From the NCBI GenBank assembly GCA_030522415.1, contig CM060107.1, positions 50,671,807-50,735,806 of the forward strand: DNA of 64,000 bases, written 5' to 3'. Under the pieces are notes generated by a model. That model was given only the letters and a program-made list of their open reading frames with translations, had not been told where the DNA came from and did no database searches. Position numbers and translations under genes: made by a program. The stretch is from Channallabes apus (Eukaryota; Chordata; Actinopteri; Siluriformes; Clariidae). Positions 34,808-46,616 of the stretch are shown one piece after another; positions within the stretch are counted from its first letter, which is position 1; the number at the start of each line of letters is the position of its first letter.

Positions 34808-34870
34808 CTCTAATGTCCCTGCGTGAAAATGCGCAGTGGACTCGGTGCAGAAGCGCGCGCGTCTCTCTCT
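34440..34870 (-). promoter_or_regulatory. CpG-rich start region of smyd2
   Basis: This stretch is dense in CG dinucleotides (runs such as gcgcgcgc, acgcgcgg, cgcgcagc) in an otherwise AT-rich, CpG-poor window. It covers smyd2 exon 1, the start of intron 1 and about 60 bp upstream of the ATG. This is the usual pattern of a vertebrate CpG-island promoter. No TATA box is evident. A (CT)n tract at 34862-34895 flanks it on the upstream side. The transcription start itself cannot be placed from sequence alone. Confidence 0.7.
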
Positions 34871-35317
34871 CTCCCTCTCTCTCTCTCTCTATCCCTCTAC
34901 ATCACAGGAAGAAACCTGTCTCCTCAGTGGACAAGTCCAGGGTCCGCCCACTGACACACACATACACACACACACACGCATCCAAGATCTTCCCCTTATC
35001 TCTCCCCAAGGTGGTGATGTACTGTATCCGTGCCTCTATCTAGTAATGTAATCAATCTCATATATACTGTATAATAAAGGGAGCCTGGGGTTGGTTGCCA
35101 CATGGGCTGAAATCTTCATGCAATTCAGTGTTATTACATTCTTTCTGCTTTCAATATTCTTTGTTCCCAGGGCCATGTGCTGCTTTAACACCTCTTGATT
35201 GGATTTCTTGGTCAGACGGTCCCTCAAGTACTACTCATCCTCAGTTATGCATGCCACTCTCCTTCATAACATACTCACATCTCACAGCCATATTTATTTA
35301 TCTACAGTACTCGCCAT

Positions 35318-35530
35318 GTGGTGGCACGGTGGCTAAGAGGTTACCTCCAGGGTCTGGGTTCGACTCCAGTCTCGGGGGGCCAGTGTGCATATAGTTTGCA
35401 TGTTCTCCCCGTGCTTGGTGGGTTTCCTCTGGGTACAAAGGTTTCCTCTCACAGTCCAAAGACATGCAGATTAGGCTAATAGGCTAATTAGCATTCCCAA
35501 ATTGCTGGGAGTGTGTAAATGCGTGTGTGA
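35318..35530 (+). mobile_element. tRNA-derived SINE (Mermaid-like), + orientation, 3'-truncated
   Basis: It starts at ggtggcacggtggctaagag and contains a B-box-like gggttcgactcc, gtgcttggtgggtttcctct and aaattgctgggagtgtgt, then stops near gtgtgaatg. Confidence 0.75.
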
Positions 35531-35709
35531 ATGTTGACCAGATGTCCTACCACAGTTGTGCAGTCTATCCACCAATATTCATGCTCATTCATCAAAATTT
35601 GGCACATATTCATTTTGACTACATTATACATAATCTGTAATTGCAACTACATGTTTATTGTCTATTTTGTTACTATTCTTGAACCTGGAAATTTCATTCA
35701 GGTTCAATA

Positions 35710-35742
<33 letters not shown>

Positions 35743-36099
35743 TCGAAAATTTCTAAAGGTACTAATGTTTAACAATTCAACTCATTCAATTAATTTATCA
35801 ATGCATCACAAAATCAGCATTCACTCATGTGCCATATAGAACCCATACATATAGAGCACAATTGATTCATACTGTCCCCAGGAATGATTGCTAATCCCAT
35901 TCCCCATTCTACAATTGGCCAATGTAGACATTATTTTTTGTGCCCCATTCTTGGGCATATTCGTGTACTTAGACCCTCCCATTGGTGCATGCTAAGCACA
36001 TTTTTCAGCAGATCCGGGCATGGAGAATGTCTCTCCAGACGGAAAGTCAGTACAGCTACTTACTGTAGTAGGCTACAGCCATGCTTAAACCAAACTTGC

Positions 36100-36305
36100 A
36101 GCTGCATGGTGTTAGTGGGTAGCACTGTCGCCTTGCACATCCAGTGTAGGGGTTCAATTACCACCTCGGTTCTGTGTGCATGGAGTTTATATGTTCTCCC
36201 CATGTTTGGTGGGTTTTCTCCAGATACTCCGGTTTCCTTCCACAGTTCAAAAACATGTAGGTTAGGCTAATTGGGGTTCCCAAATTGGCCGTAGTGTGTG
36301 AATGA
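36100..36305 (+). mobile_element. tRNA-derived SINE (Mermaid-like), + orientation, 3'-truncated
   Basis: It starts at gctgcatggtgttagtgggt and contains cactgtcgccttgcacatcc, tttggtgggttttctccaga and ccgtagtgtgtgaatgac. It is diverged from the other copies. Confidence 0.7.
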
Positions 36306-36894
36306 CAATCGGACATCAAGCTGGCAGCCCAACCCCTTAAATAACTACAACAGAAATGGCGGATATATCTAAAGGGTGGAGAGTATCCATCTCTCCATGT
36401 ATCCATCTCTACATGAGAGAGAGTATCCATCTCTACATGTAGGATGGCATGTGTAACGGCTAGGTTACTCCTATAACTATAGGACATTTAAGCAAGCAAG
36501 AATTCCGTTTTTATACACAGGTGTGGACTTAAACCACCTGGTCCTAGATCATATGAATGAGTTACTCTTGGTTTGTCTACAATTATACATGTTTGTATAC
36601 TAGGTATTTTGGGCAACAGCATGTTTGTAGCTGCTAAACTGAGCTGCAACTCACAAACTGGGTTGTGTCCACTTGTCCAGTTAGGGTTAGTAAATTTTCA
36701 CTTGAAATCAGTCTATTCTGATGGGTCTTCCAGGATAACTCCACCCCCATCCACAAAGTACAAGGTCTTACTGCACAGTTTGAGGAGAATGAAAACAGTG
36801 TAAATCATATGCTATGCCTTTATACTCAACAGTTTTTGAATGTTTTGGACTAGCGCCATCTGTAAAAGACCAACTGAGAGAATATCTCCCAGCG

Positions 36895-37140
36895 GATTCG
36901 GGGCACTAGGCAGAGTACACCCTGGGCGTCCTGCCAGTCCATCACAGGGTACAAGCATACACACACACACAAACACTCACACATACACTACGAGCAATTT
37001 GGAAACACCAATTAGTTTTTGGTTGGTGGTGGGAACCCGCTGGAAACCCACCAAGCACGAGGAGAGCATGCAAGCTCCATGCACACAGATCCGAGTCTGG
37101 AATCGAACCCAAACCCTGGAGGTGTGAGGCTACTAAGCAA
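36895..37140 (-). mobile_element. tRNA-derived SINE (Mermaid-like), - orientation, partial
   Basis: The - strand order is kept: ggcagagtacaccctgggcg, ccagtccatcacagggta, cactacgagcaatttgg, aaacccaccaagcacgag, atcgaacccaaaccctgg. The left part is missing. Confidence 0.7.
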
Positions 37141-37847
37141 TGCTACTCCAATTTATCTAGGGCACTGCTCTTTCATCAATTATACAGTAATTATGGTTAT
37201 CATTTATATGTTATACTGTATATTATTAAATTCAAAAGATAGCACGGCAATAAATCTTATGTTGTTCTAATTTATTGGGGAAAAAAGCATGACACTGTAT
37301 ATGATAAGCTTTTAAATATTTATTTAATATTTCACTACAGTATACTTAGTATGACTATTTTTAGGTGGGTTTACACAGAAGTCCAATTCAGGAACAGTCA
37401 TGTGTTCTTTTAATAAACTGCAGTCCAGCCATTCATCTAAAAAAAGATAATGACATCAGATACATGTGTCTAAAAATAGCAGCAGCATTCATCACTTTCC
37501 TATCTGTCTTGCCTGACTCAGTCAGGTTGGAGCAAATAAATTTCCCTTTAGGCTGTGCTGCTGCTTTCACAGCTGGTCTGTGAATATGCTCTCATTTTCT
37601 TTTCTTTTCTTTCTTTTTTTTAGGAAAATGCTAAAAATGGTAGATGAATATATAAAAAAAATATTTCATATAACTTTATAATTTTCATATTTAAATATAT
37701 TTTACTAAGGATGTTGTGCTAATATTGTTACCTCACTGAACCCGGCAGAGGTGATTAAAAACAAAGGCTGTTCACTAGTGGAAAAAAAACAGCTCATTTA
37801 TCTACAGTAGCATCCATTCAGCATAGACTGCAGTCTTCCCTTTAGCT

Positions 37848-37883
<36 letters not shown>

Positions 37884-38054
37884 TCTCTTTTCACTCTCTC
37901 TCGCTTTCACTAGGCTATTAATAGTGTATGTGTGCTCTCACACCATGCTGATATGATTCAACATTCATTTTTTTGCACATCTTGTCTCCTTTTTTGCCCA
38001 GTTTTCCTCCAAAACCTTGGCAGCATCCCCAATTGACAGACGCTTGGCCTGCAC

Positions 38055-38093
<39 letters not shown>

Positions 38094-38524
38094 AAACCAT
38101 ATTTCTAAAAAGGAATCTGTGAAAACTGTCTTTCCAATGCTGAGATAATGCAATATGCACAATACAAGATCTCACAATACAAATCTGGTTATTCTCAGAT
38201 CTGACAACAAATAGAAAATATAAGCTTCAGGCATCAAATAATCTGATTTTAAATGCTCTAAGGCCGTCTCAATGTTTGTGCTTTCTTTAGACAGACTGAA
38301 TTTATCTCGGTGCATAAATATTGGCAAACAAGAATTAATCACAGTGTTACAGCAAAGCAAGGTCTTCAGAATGGAAGAAGCTTGTGTTCTCCAATAAGTG
38401 GTGAAGGACTGAGCAGAGAGAAACTCAGTCACATGGGAGCAGAAGCATAATGTAGATGCAGAGCAATGAAAGTGTTGTTCTGCTGTTTTAGAAAGAGAAG
38501 CAAACCAAGTAAGCTACTATATTA

Positions 38525-39425
38525 TTGAACAATAATTCAACTGAAGACAATGCAAAGATTCCAAACAACTCAAATCAGCTTAACAAATTAACTCAACTAA
38601 AAGCAACAGCTCAGGTTAACAAATCAACCAAGCAGCTTGATTTATTTCTAAACCTGAATATATCAACTATTAAACTCTGTTCAGATCAACAGCAAAACAT
38701 AGTCCGAAAACGTAATACAAATAAAACTCTATTAAACAACTCAACTCAGCTCAATAATGGAGCACAATAAGTCAACTCAGTTGAACAACTCAACCCAGTT
38801 GAACAACTTACCTCAACAATTTAACTCAGCTCAACAACTCAGCATAGTAACTCAATTTAGTGCAGCAATTAACCACTTCAATAGCACAACTTAGTTGAAC
38901 AACTCAACTCTGCTCAACAACTCAGATAAACAAACTCAACTCAATACTTCAATTTAATATCTCAGCTCACTAGTTTAGTTCAACAACTGAAACTCAACTT
39001 AACAACTCAACTGAACAACTCAACTCACTCATAACTCAGCTCAATAATTCAAGTGAGCTCAACAACTCTACTCAAAACTTCAACTCAACAATTTAACTCA
39101 ACAACTTAAATTCAGCTCAGCAACTCAACTGAACAATTCAACTCAACTCAAAACGTCAACTCAATAATTTAGCTCAACAACTTAAACTCAGCTCAACAAT
39201 TCAACTGAACAATTCAACTCACTCATAACATAGCTCAATAATTCAAGTGAGCTCAACAACTCAACTCAATAATTTAGCTCAACAACTTAAACTCAGCTTT
39301 ACAACTCGGCTCAACAACTCAACTGAAAAACTCAACTCGTCTCAACAACTCAACTCAGCAACTTAACTCAGCTTAACTAAACAACCCATCAGAGGTCAAC
39401 TCAATTCCACAACTCAACAACCTAA
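38525..39425. repeat. Degenerate AACTC-based pentamer/decamer array
   Basis: About 900 bp are made of ctcaacaact, aactcaactc, agctcaacaa and close variants. T is depleted and the phase drifts. Higher-order copies of about 100 bp are visible, for example aataattcaagtgagctcaa near 39045 and again near 39237. It is not coding. Confidence 0.8.
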
Positions 39426-40394
39426 CTTGAGAATCTGTTCTCTATATACCATGTATTTGTGTCTTAAACAGAGATTAATATTATTAACACACATATTGCA
39501 CAATAAAAAGATTAAAGGGGAAAAAAACAGGAATGTACTTCTGACATGAATATTCCCTACAAGCTGTTAAAATACTTAATGTCTCATTACCACAACCAAA
39601 TAAAAAGTGCCTCAACAGTTCTAGCCTCTAACAGAGCATCAAACTGTTTGCAGGGTGACAACCTTTAAACCTCTCCATGATGCCAGATTGAACCTATCCT
39701 TTTAAGAATCCATAAACCAATACATTGAATATATTTATTTCATCCGATTGTATGAAATTAATAAATTTTTATTGAGAGAGAAGAAGCGAGCATCAGACTT
39801 TATTCCAAGCACAATTTCAGTAGTGGCAATATGGAGGTCTTGGGGGAGAAGGTGAAACAGCTTACAGCATGTTGCAGGCTACAATCCCACTGTCTCTACG
39901 TCAGTGCCAAGGAGACGAATGTTGTCTACAGGAGACGGGAGAAGAGAGGTTGTTCCCTTGAGCATTGTTTCTCCTACTGTGGAAAGGCTGAAACTCCTTG
40001 GAGTCCTTATCACACTAATGTGTGCAACTTGTGCTTTGTTGAACAGACACAACAGCACCTCTGATATCTAAAAATAAGTATAAAAAAAATAATAAAACTG
40101 AAGAAAGGCAATCTGTCCCGTCAACACCTTTCCAACTAGCACAGGTGCATAGAGGAGAGCAGGCTGCCCAAGTATTGCTCAAGGGTGAAAAACTAAAGAA
40201 CATAGCACTGGATACCAAAACAAGCATATGCTAGTAAACAATACTTTTTTGAGTATACTTATTTGATGCTATTGAGTTCGGCCAGTCAGCATGCAGACAT
40301 CGTATGGTTAAAGACAGAGATTCTTACAGACAATGTTAAACAATGTTTTGCTAAATGGCTAACTTTGTCTAATACAACTGCACGATTTCAGTCT

Positions 40395-40710
40395 TACTAA
40401 CTTACTTATCGTTTATACCGCTTCATCCTGTATACAAGGTTGCGGGGGGGCACATAAACGCAAACATACACCCATTCATATGCTCATTCACACACTATGG
40501 GAAATTTGGTGACCCCAATTAAACCTCCCTAATCAGGATGTTTTTGGACTGTGGGGGGAAACTGGAACACTCGGAGGAAACCCACCAAGCACGGACGGAG
40601 AGAACATGCAAACTCCATGCACACAGACACCCCAGGCGAGAATCGAACCCAAACTCTGAAGGTACAAGGTGACAGTGCTAAACACTACACCACTGCTGCA
40701 CGGTTTCACT
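40395..40710 (-). mobile_element. tRNA-derived SINE (Mermaid-like), - orientation
   Basis: It runs from cttacttatcgtttataccg through caaggttgcgggggggcac, cacactatgggaaatttgg and cggaggaaacccaccaagca to the tRNA-like end near ctaaacactacaccactgct. Confidence 0.75.
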
Positions 40711-41311
40711 GCCTTTTAAAAGAACTCAACTTACTAATTGAAATAAAAAAAGTTTGTATATCCTCAACTTTTTCTACTCAGTTATTTTTTCTTGTCATGG
40801 ATGGTGTCGCATAGATGGTGTCGATGTTGCTCAGCTATCAAAATTAAAAAATTTTATATTAGCTAGCAGCTTGCTAGCATACAGTAGCAATATTAACATT
40901 TTCACTGACTTAAACTTACACTAAATGTACATGGCTAAATTTCTCGATGTTCATACCCACATGGTTGAAACACACTGTTGAAGCTCTGAATTTATATTTA
41001 GCAACTGATTGACGTTGTGAAGTGACTCATGCTTTACAGCTGCTAAACACTGACCTCAGGTCAGACACCGTTCTCTCAGACACTGGAGATAACAAACCTG
41101 ACGCTTTCCATGTCTGGTCAAATATTCCACCCAAACTTCCACTCATACAGGATGACAAACGAATAAATATTATTAATGTTAATCGTTTAGCGATTCATTC
41201 ACCTCTAAGCATGTATCTGATTAAAATAGACTATACAAAGTCAATTCACACGTCACTAATAAAAATGATAAATTCTCACATTATTTTGGCTGTTTACAAT
41301 ATATTTCAGCG

Positions 41312-41425
41312 AGGGGTGTTCAAGTTAAACTGGGACTTTTGATTGTGTGGAATGACAGAATACACAACTCCCTTTATTTCTCTGCTGCTACACTAATGCA
41401 CTTATCCCGGTGTTTCACAAGAAAA
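41312..41425. mobile_element. Terminal fragment of the mariner-type element also seen at 21044
   Basis: ggggtgttcaagttaaactg is followed by ctgctgctacactaatgcac and cttatcccggtgtttcac. These words occur in the same order at 21044-21165. Only one end is present. Confidence 0.65.
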
Positions 41426-41949
41426 TTTCATCACGTCCTTGTTTTTCTTGAATGCCCCTCATACTGTATGTTTTCATATTTTAGTTACAATATGTGAAGG
41501 TAAACTTCTTTTTGAATAAATAACCAATATTTTGAATATTTAATGTGACTCCATTCTGTCACTGGAGAAATTAATTGTCACTGAAGTCATAAGCACAAGA
41601 TGTTACACCATGGATAATTATGCTAATAACCAGTTGCCATTGATTATGTCTGTCTGAAGGCAGAAAAGGTAGCATTTATAACCACACCAGTAGAGATAAA
41701 TTATTTTGTTAAATTAATTAAATTCTAGTTAACGGGAAGATTACAGTACTGTATGTGGCTCCACTTACAGTTTTTTAATTATTCACAAGAAACAATATAA
41801 ACTTGGTTTTGGGCCCAAAATACAGTTTTCCACACCCCTTTTCCCAGCTATGAGACAAACTTACTCTCGGAGAACACCTTAATTTAAAAATAAGAATAAT
41901 AATTTCGACATAGTGTTTAACATTATTTGTACTAGCAAACGATGATTAA

Positions 41950-41951
41950 CA

Positions 41952-41983
<32 letters not shown>
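41950..41983. repeat. (AAT)n microsatellite
   Basis: A run of aat/taa units of about 30 bp. Confidence 0.9.
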
Positions 41984-41985
<2 letters not shown>

Positions 41986-42442
41986 GTTACACATGCATCT
42001 TTAAGGAGCTTAGTTTCTTACTATATTCTACAAATATATTATACTGAACCAAAACTCATTCACTCTGACACACTGACATCTAGTGGCAGATTGCGAGAAG
42101 TGCAGGTTAAAGAGACAGTACCCAAATCTTTATTTCTTCTAACACGTTTAAGTAGAAGAAACTTAAATCTACGTGAAACTTAAATGTATGTCTTTTAAAT
42201 CTACGTGACCTTTAAAAAGATGCACAAAAGGCTAGATAAAAAAAAAAAAAATGTTATGGTTCTTTGAAATAATTTTAAACAAATGATTTACTGTGTTGTT
42301 GGTGACTGGAATAAACTTTTTTTTCCCTTCTGGAATTGTTAAAATAAATGAATAAAAAATAAAGATTGCACAAAACAAGGATCGGTTGTTATATAACTTT
42401 ATACCGATTTGTCTTCTAATGTAGTGTAATTACACTGCTAAG

Positions 42443-42460
42443 TGCTGCCATCTTGTGGCA
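42443..42460 (-). promoter_or_regulatory. CTCF-like site upstream of smyd2
   Basis: On the - strand this reads TGCCACAAGATGGCAGCA, containing a near-ideal CTCF core. A weaker match in the same orientation (TGCCACTAGATGTCA) lies at 42074-42088. Motif match only. Confidence 0.4.
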
Positions 42461-42984
42461 AACAAAGGAAGTTTCATTTTCTCCTACTTTACTCCTATTT
42501 TTATGAACAAATAAAGTTTTTAAGCTGATGATTCAGTTGTCTGATATCAATAAAATATATTAACCTAAAACAACTCTATCAATATAAAGCCATAAACCCT
42601 AAAGGTAACTCACCTGTTCTCAGGGGCGACACTGGGGTGTAAGGGGGGGCACAGGGTGGGCCAAGAACCAGTCAGGGGAAGGACAAATCAGACTCAGTGA
42701 GCAATATAACTGTATAATGGCTTAGAAAACATTAAACATGATTTCAAAAACATTGAGCAATGCCCTGTGCCCTAATACAGGTGGTATTAAGTTAAATGTT
42801 GCACTTCCACAAGAGCCAGAAAATCATTTAGTATTTTTGGGAAAAGATTTTTCTACATTTATTCATAAAAACAACTGATGAAGTAACATTTATCTATTTG
42901 CTATTTATGTAGTGGTGAGAACTGCCGATATATATCTGCATCTGAATAATATAGTGTATGCCCCCCCCCCCTCCCCGCTTATGC

Positions 42985-43095
42985 CACCAAAACACCTGTA
43001 CCCCATAAACACCTGTATCCCATAAACACCTGTACCCCATAAACACCTGGACCCCATAAACACCTGGACCCCATAAACACCTGGACCCCACATGA
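42985..43095. repeat. 18-bp minisatellite, about six copies
   Basis: The unit cataaacacctgtacccc repeats in tandem. Variants ctgtatcc and ctggacccc are grouped by position: the right-hand copies all carry gga. A C-run at 42961-42972 precedes it. Confidence 0.9.
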
Positions 43096-44561
43096 CCTCT
43101 GGAGGTATGCTATGGTATCTGGCACCACGGAGATCTTTTAAGACTGGTAAGTTATGAGGTAGAACCTCCATGGATCCCACTCCCACAGATGCTTGAGCAG
43201 ATTAATATCTGGAAGGTTTGATGTCAACTCTATGATCTTTTTGATCTATTTGGACCAGACGGACTAGCCTTCACTCCCAGTGCACATTAGTGTCTATTGT
43301 CTAGTTCTATCACTTTGACCCTTGTGAAAGTTCCTCAGATCCTTTCACTTGCTTTTTTAACCTTGTATGTTGTTCTAACTTTTTGTAGACACTCTGCCTG
43401 GTTTGCCATTAATGTGGTCATAGAGTATTTGCAAATTAAGAGAAAATTAAGCCTTGGGCATCTTGGTAGTGGAAGAGCTGGACAGGTCTTAAAGGTCTGC
43501 TGGTTTCTAGGTAGGGATGAGGACATGAGAGGGTAAATCAGCATGTCCAGTAGCGGACTCCATAAAAGGAGTTGATGACTAGCCAATGACAGCTTGAGGT
43601 CAGGGGTGGTTCACTGGTTCAGGTGATGGACCCGGTTTGAGCCAAGCTGTCCCCATGTCCCCATGTCCCAGGTCCTCCCAGCATCCTGATCTGCTTAGAC
43701 ACACTCAAGCATTAAGCTTGCAACCTGAAACAATGGAAACCTCTCCGGGGTTCGAACTATTGATCACCTGATGTGGCCGATGGCACAGGGATCATTCCTT
43801 ACCTTTGCCCTTGTCAGTGTTTGCTTACCAAGATAACGTGTTTCCAGTTTTTTTTTTTTATTAGCTAGTTGTTAGGAAATATTTTGTCTTTTTATAATAA
43901 AAGAGTAATATTTCTCCATAACATCCACACCTACTGTAGGTCTTGGCCTACATCCACGACGCGGGTCTTTATCCTACCTTGCCCCAGATATGCGGCGGGT
44001 TCGCAGTAATTCCATTTTCCCTCCCCGGCTGAAACTAAAGACATTTTTAATATATCATCTCTCTGATCGTGTTCATCGTCTCTCCTTGATTGAATCAGTT
44101 TTATTTCTTCGGATAGACTTTGGTATTATGACAGAATTACACGTTGGATTGGGAAATCTTTTTACCACCAGACATTTTGATGTGATTTGTCTCGGCAGAC
44201 GGAGATTAGATAGTCGTGGGATTAAGCCTGCTGTCTTCAGAGAAGAAATCCAGTAAAGAATTGTTTTAAAGTGTAGTGATCTGTGAAAAATCCCAAAAGC
44301 CCAGAGACTGGATGCAAAAGTTTGTCCACCCGTAGCGCAATCCCAGAGTACAGCACTAATATTCTTCACGTATTTTAACAGTAATTAAAGTGTTATAGAC
44401 TGGAAGAAACGGACGTGCAGTTCCAGCAGTCTAAGGTTTAGTGGATTCTGAGGCTTAGCTGCAGTTCTTCTCTCTGCCGTGTGCAGATATTAGGCATGTG
44501 ATTGTGCTCATTTGTAAAGTCCTCTAACACCTGGCCATGGGCTTAAAGTGGTATTAGTGAG

Positions 44562-44739
44562 GACACACACACACACACACACACGAGACATTGTACACGC
44601 GCTACGGAAAGAAGGAGCAGTGTGTGCTTTATAAATCCACACGCGATGTGTCAGTGTGTTTGGCGTTTGTCCATCCACACCTTGTTTTAATAAGAGCTAT
44701 GAGACACCCCATAGTGTGTGTGTGTGTGTGTGTGTGTGT
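44562..44739. repeat. (AC)n and (TG)n microsatellite pair
   Basis: An (AC)n run at 44562-44583 and a (GT)n run at 44716-44739 bracket about 130 bp of unique sequence, so their strand sense is opposite. Confidence 0.85.
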
Positions 44740-44884
44740 GGGAATAAATAGAATTGCATAGAGTTTTCTGTGAACATATGAGCAGTGCATGCTGTACGCG
44801 AGTGCCTAAGTGTGTGTGTGTTTACAAAGTTCCTTTGTCCATTGCAGAAAGTTAACGTCAACCAAGATGTCCACCAGTAATGCC

Positions 44885-45475
44885 TTAACACCTGCCTCTC
44901 GATCTCCCTCCATCATCTCCTCTATTATTCTCTCTATCCTTCCCTCCCTATTTCACTTTCTCTCCATCTCTTTCTCTCCTTTTTTTTTTTGTCTTCTTAA
45001 GTCTGCTTATTTCTCATTCTCTATACCTAATCTATCATTTCTCATCCCTTCTTTCCTTTTTCTCTCTTTCCTTCCTTCATCCTCTCTTTCATGTAACAGT
45101 CACTGTACTGTATACGTCTCTTCTTTTTCTCTCATCCACTCTGTCATTCTCATGATCCTTCTCTCTTATTCATTGCTTGTCATCACTTTCTTATTCTTTC
45201 TATACTTCTACCTCTTTCTCTCTCGTCCTTTCCATTCTCTCTGCTCGCCGTCCTTTTCTCTCTCTCTTTCATCTGAAATTTCACAGTCTTTTGAATGGTC
45301 TTCTTTTCTTGTCTTCCCATTCTCTCTTGTCTTCTCTATTATTATCCTTTCTGTCCTCGGTGATTTATCGCAGTATCTGTCTCCTTATTTCCTCTCCTCC
45401 TCCTCCTTATCTCTTCTTCTACTGTATATAAATCTCTCCTTCACTCCTTCTTTTTGCACCCCCTCCCGAACACCG
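44885..45475. repeat. Pyrimidine-rich (CT-dominated) low-complexity tract
   Basis: For nearly 600 bp the + strand is mostly C and T with few purines (ttctctc, ccttcct and ctcattct words). It opens a long reading frame, but the predicted protein is almost only S, F, L and P. It is best read as a degenerate simple-repeat tract. Confidence 0.8.
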
Positions 45476-46616
45476 TTATAGTGTGGGGGCGCTTACAGTA
45501 TACATGTGAAGTCTTGCCCTGTGTGTGGTGTTTATGCCGTGGTGTGTTTGCTCAGGCTGATAGCAGGCGTCGGAACCGTGCCCTCTGGCTGCTCGGTAAG
45601 CTTCGCTGTCACTGTTCGGCTTAGCGCCTCAGCTCTGGCCTCTTTAAGAGCGCACAGCTGCCCCGACCGCCGGCTAAACTTAGACGTGACAACAGTTGTG
45701 CGCGCCGCTACGCTGCTATATCGGGCTACGACAATAGACCTCCTCTTCTAATACAGGCCTATTGTCTCCACGCCGTTGTTATTCTTTATTACACAGCTAT
45801 GCTAACAACATGATGGAGATTTAGGCGGGAAAAAAAAAAAAGAATTTATTCTCGATATCTTTGATTTATTACTATACATGATATATGAAATGAACTGATT
45901 ATAAAGCTCATCAAATGATGTCAAGTCCGATTTAAAGCCAGGTTGGACCTCCTTACACCATGAATAACTTTTATACAGTCTGTCATCAGTCCAAGATAAA
46001 AATAAACATGTTTTTGCATTTCTCACTGAAGTGAGCAAAGGAAGTCGCCCTGCCAAGAGTCCGCATATTTTCCTTTGTCCTATGTTTAGGGTGGCATGTG
46101 AATATGTGTGTGTTAGCTCTAAGAATTCAGCGTTGCCCTCCAAGGTAAGGGGTCACATGTCTGGGTCGGTGATCTCACCACTGTTCTGCCGTACTGTAAT
46201 CCAGGTTCGAAGGTAAATGCCGATGCCTGATTACACTCAGACTCACACACACGTACACACAATTAGACAATATGTCGCAGCACTTATGCTTGTCAGCACT
46301 CATAGTGAGCGGTGAATAATCCTTTAAAAATAATCGACGCAGGAAGCCAAGGAACAAACAACCTCTGGATGTGGTTGTGTTCATAGCAACAGTTCTCAAT
46401 CCATGATATCTGCTGGTGGAAATCCCCTGGACCAGTCAGCCATTCAGCTTTAAAAGAGGAGCAAAGCTTACAATAGGGCAACAGAGCAATGACAGGAAAG
46501 GGGCGTGGCTTGTAGTAAAAGAATAGTAAAATCGTATGAAGGCAGTCTATAGTATGCAGATGATGCAAACATTACTTTGTTATAGTAATGGAAATGATTC
46601 TTGTCAAAAATACATA

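Noticed and set aside
44810..45481. 223-codon + strand reading frame
   Set aside because: Almost only Ser, Phe, Leu and Pro from a CT-rich tract; no homology, no splice or start context.
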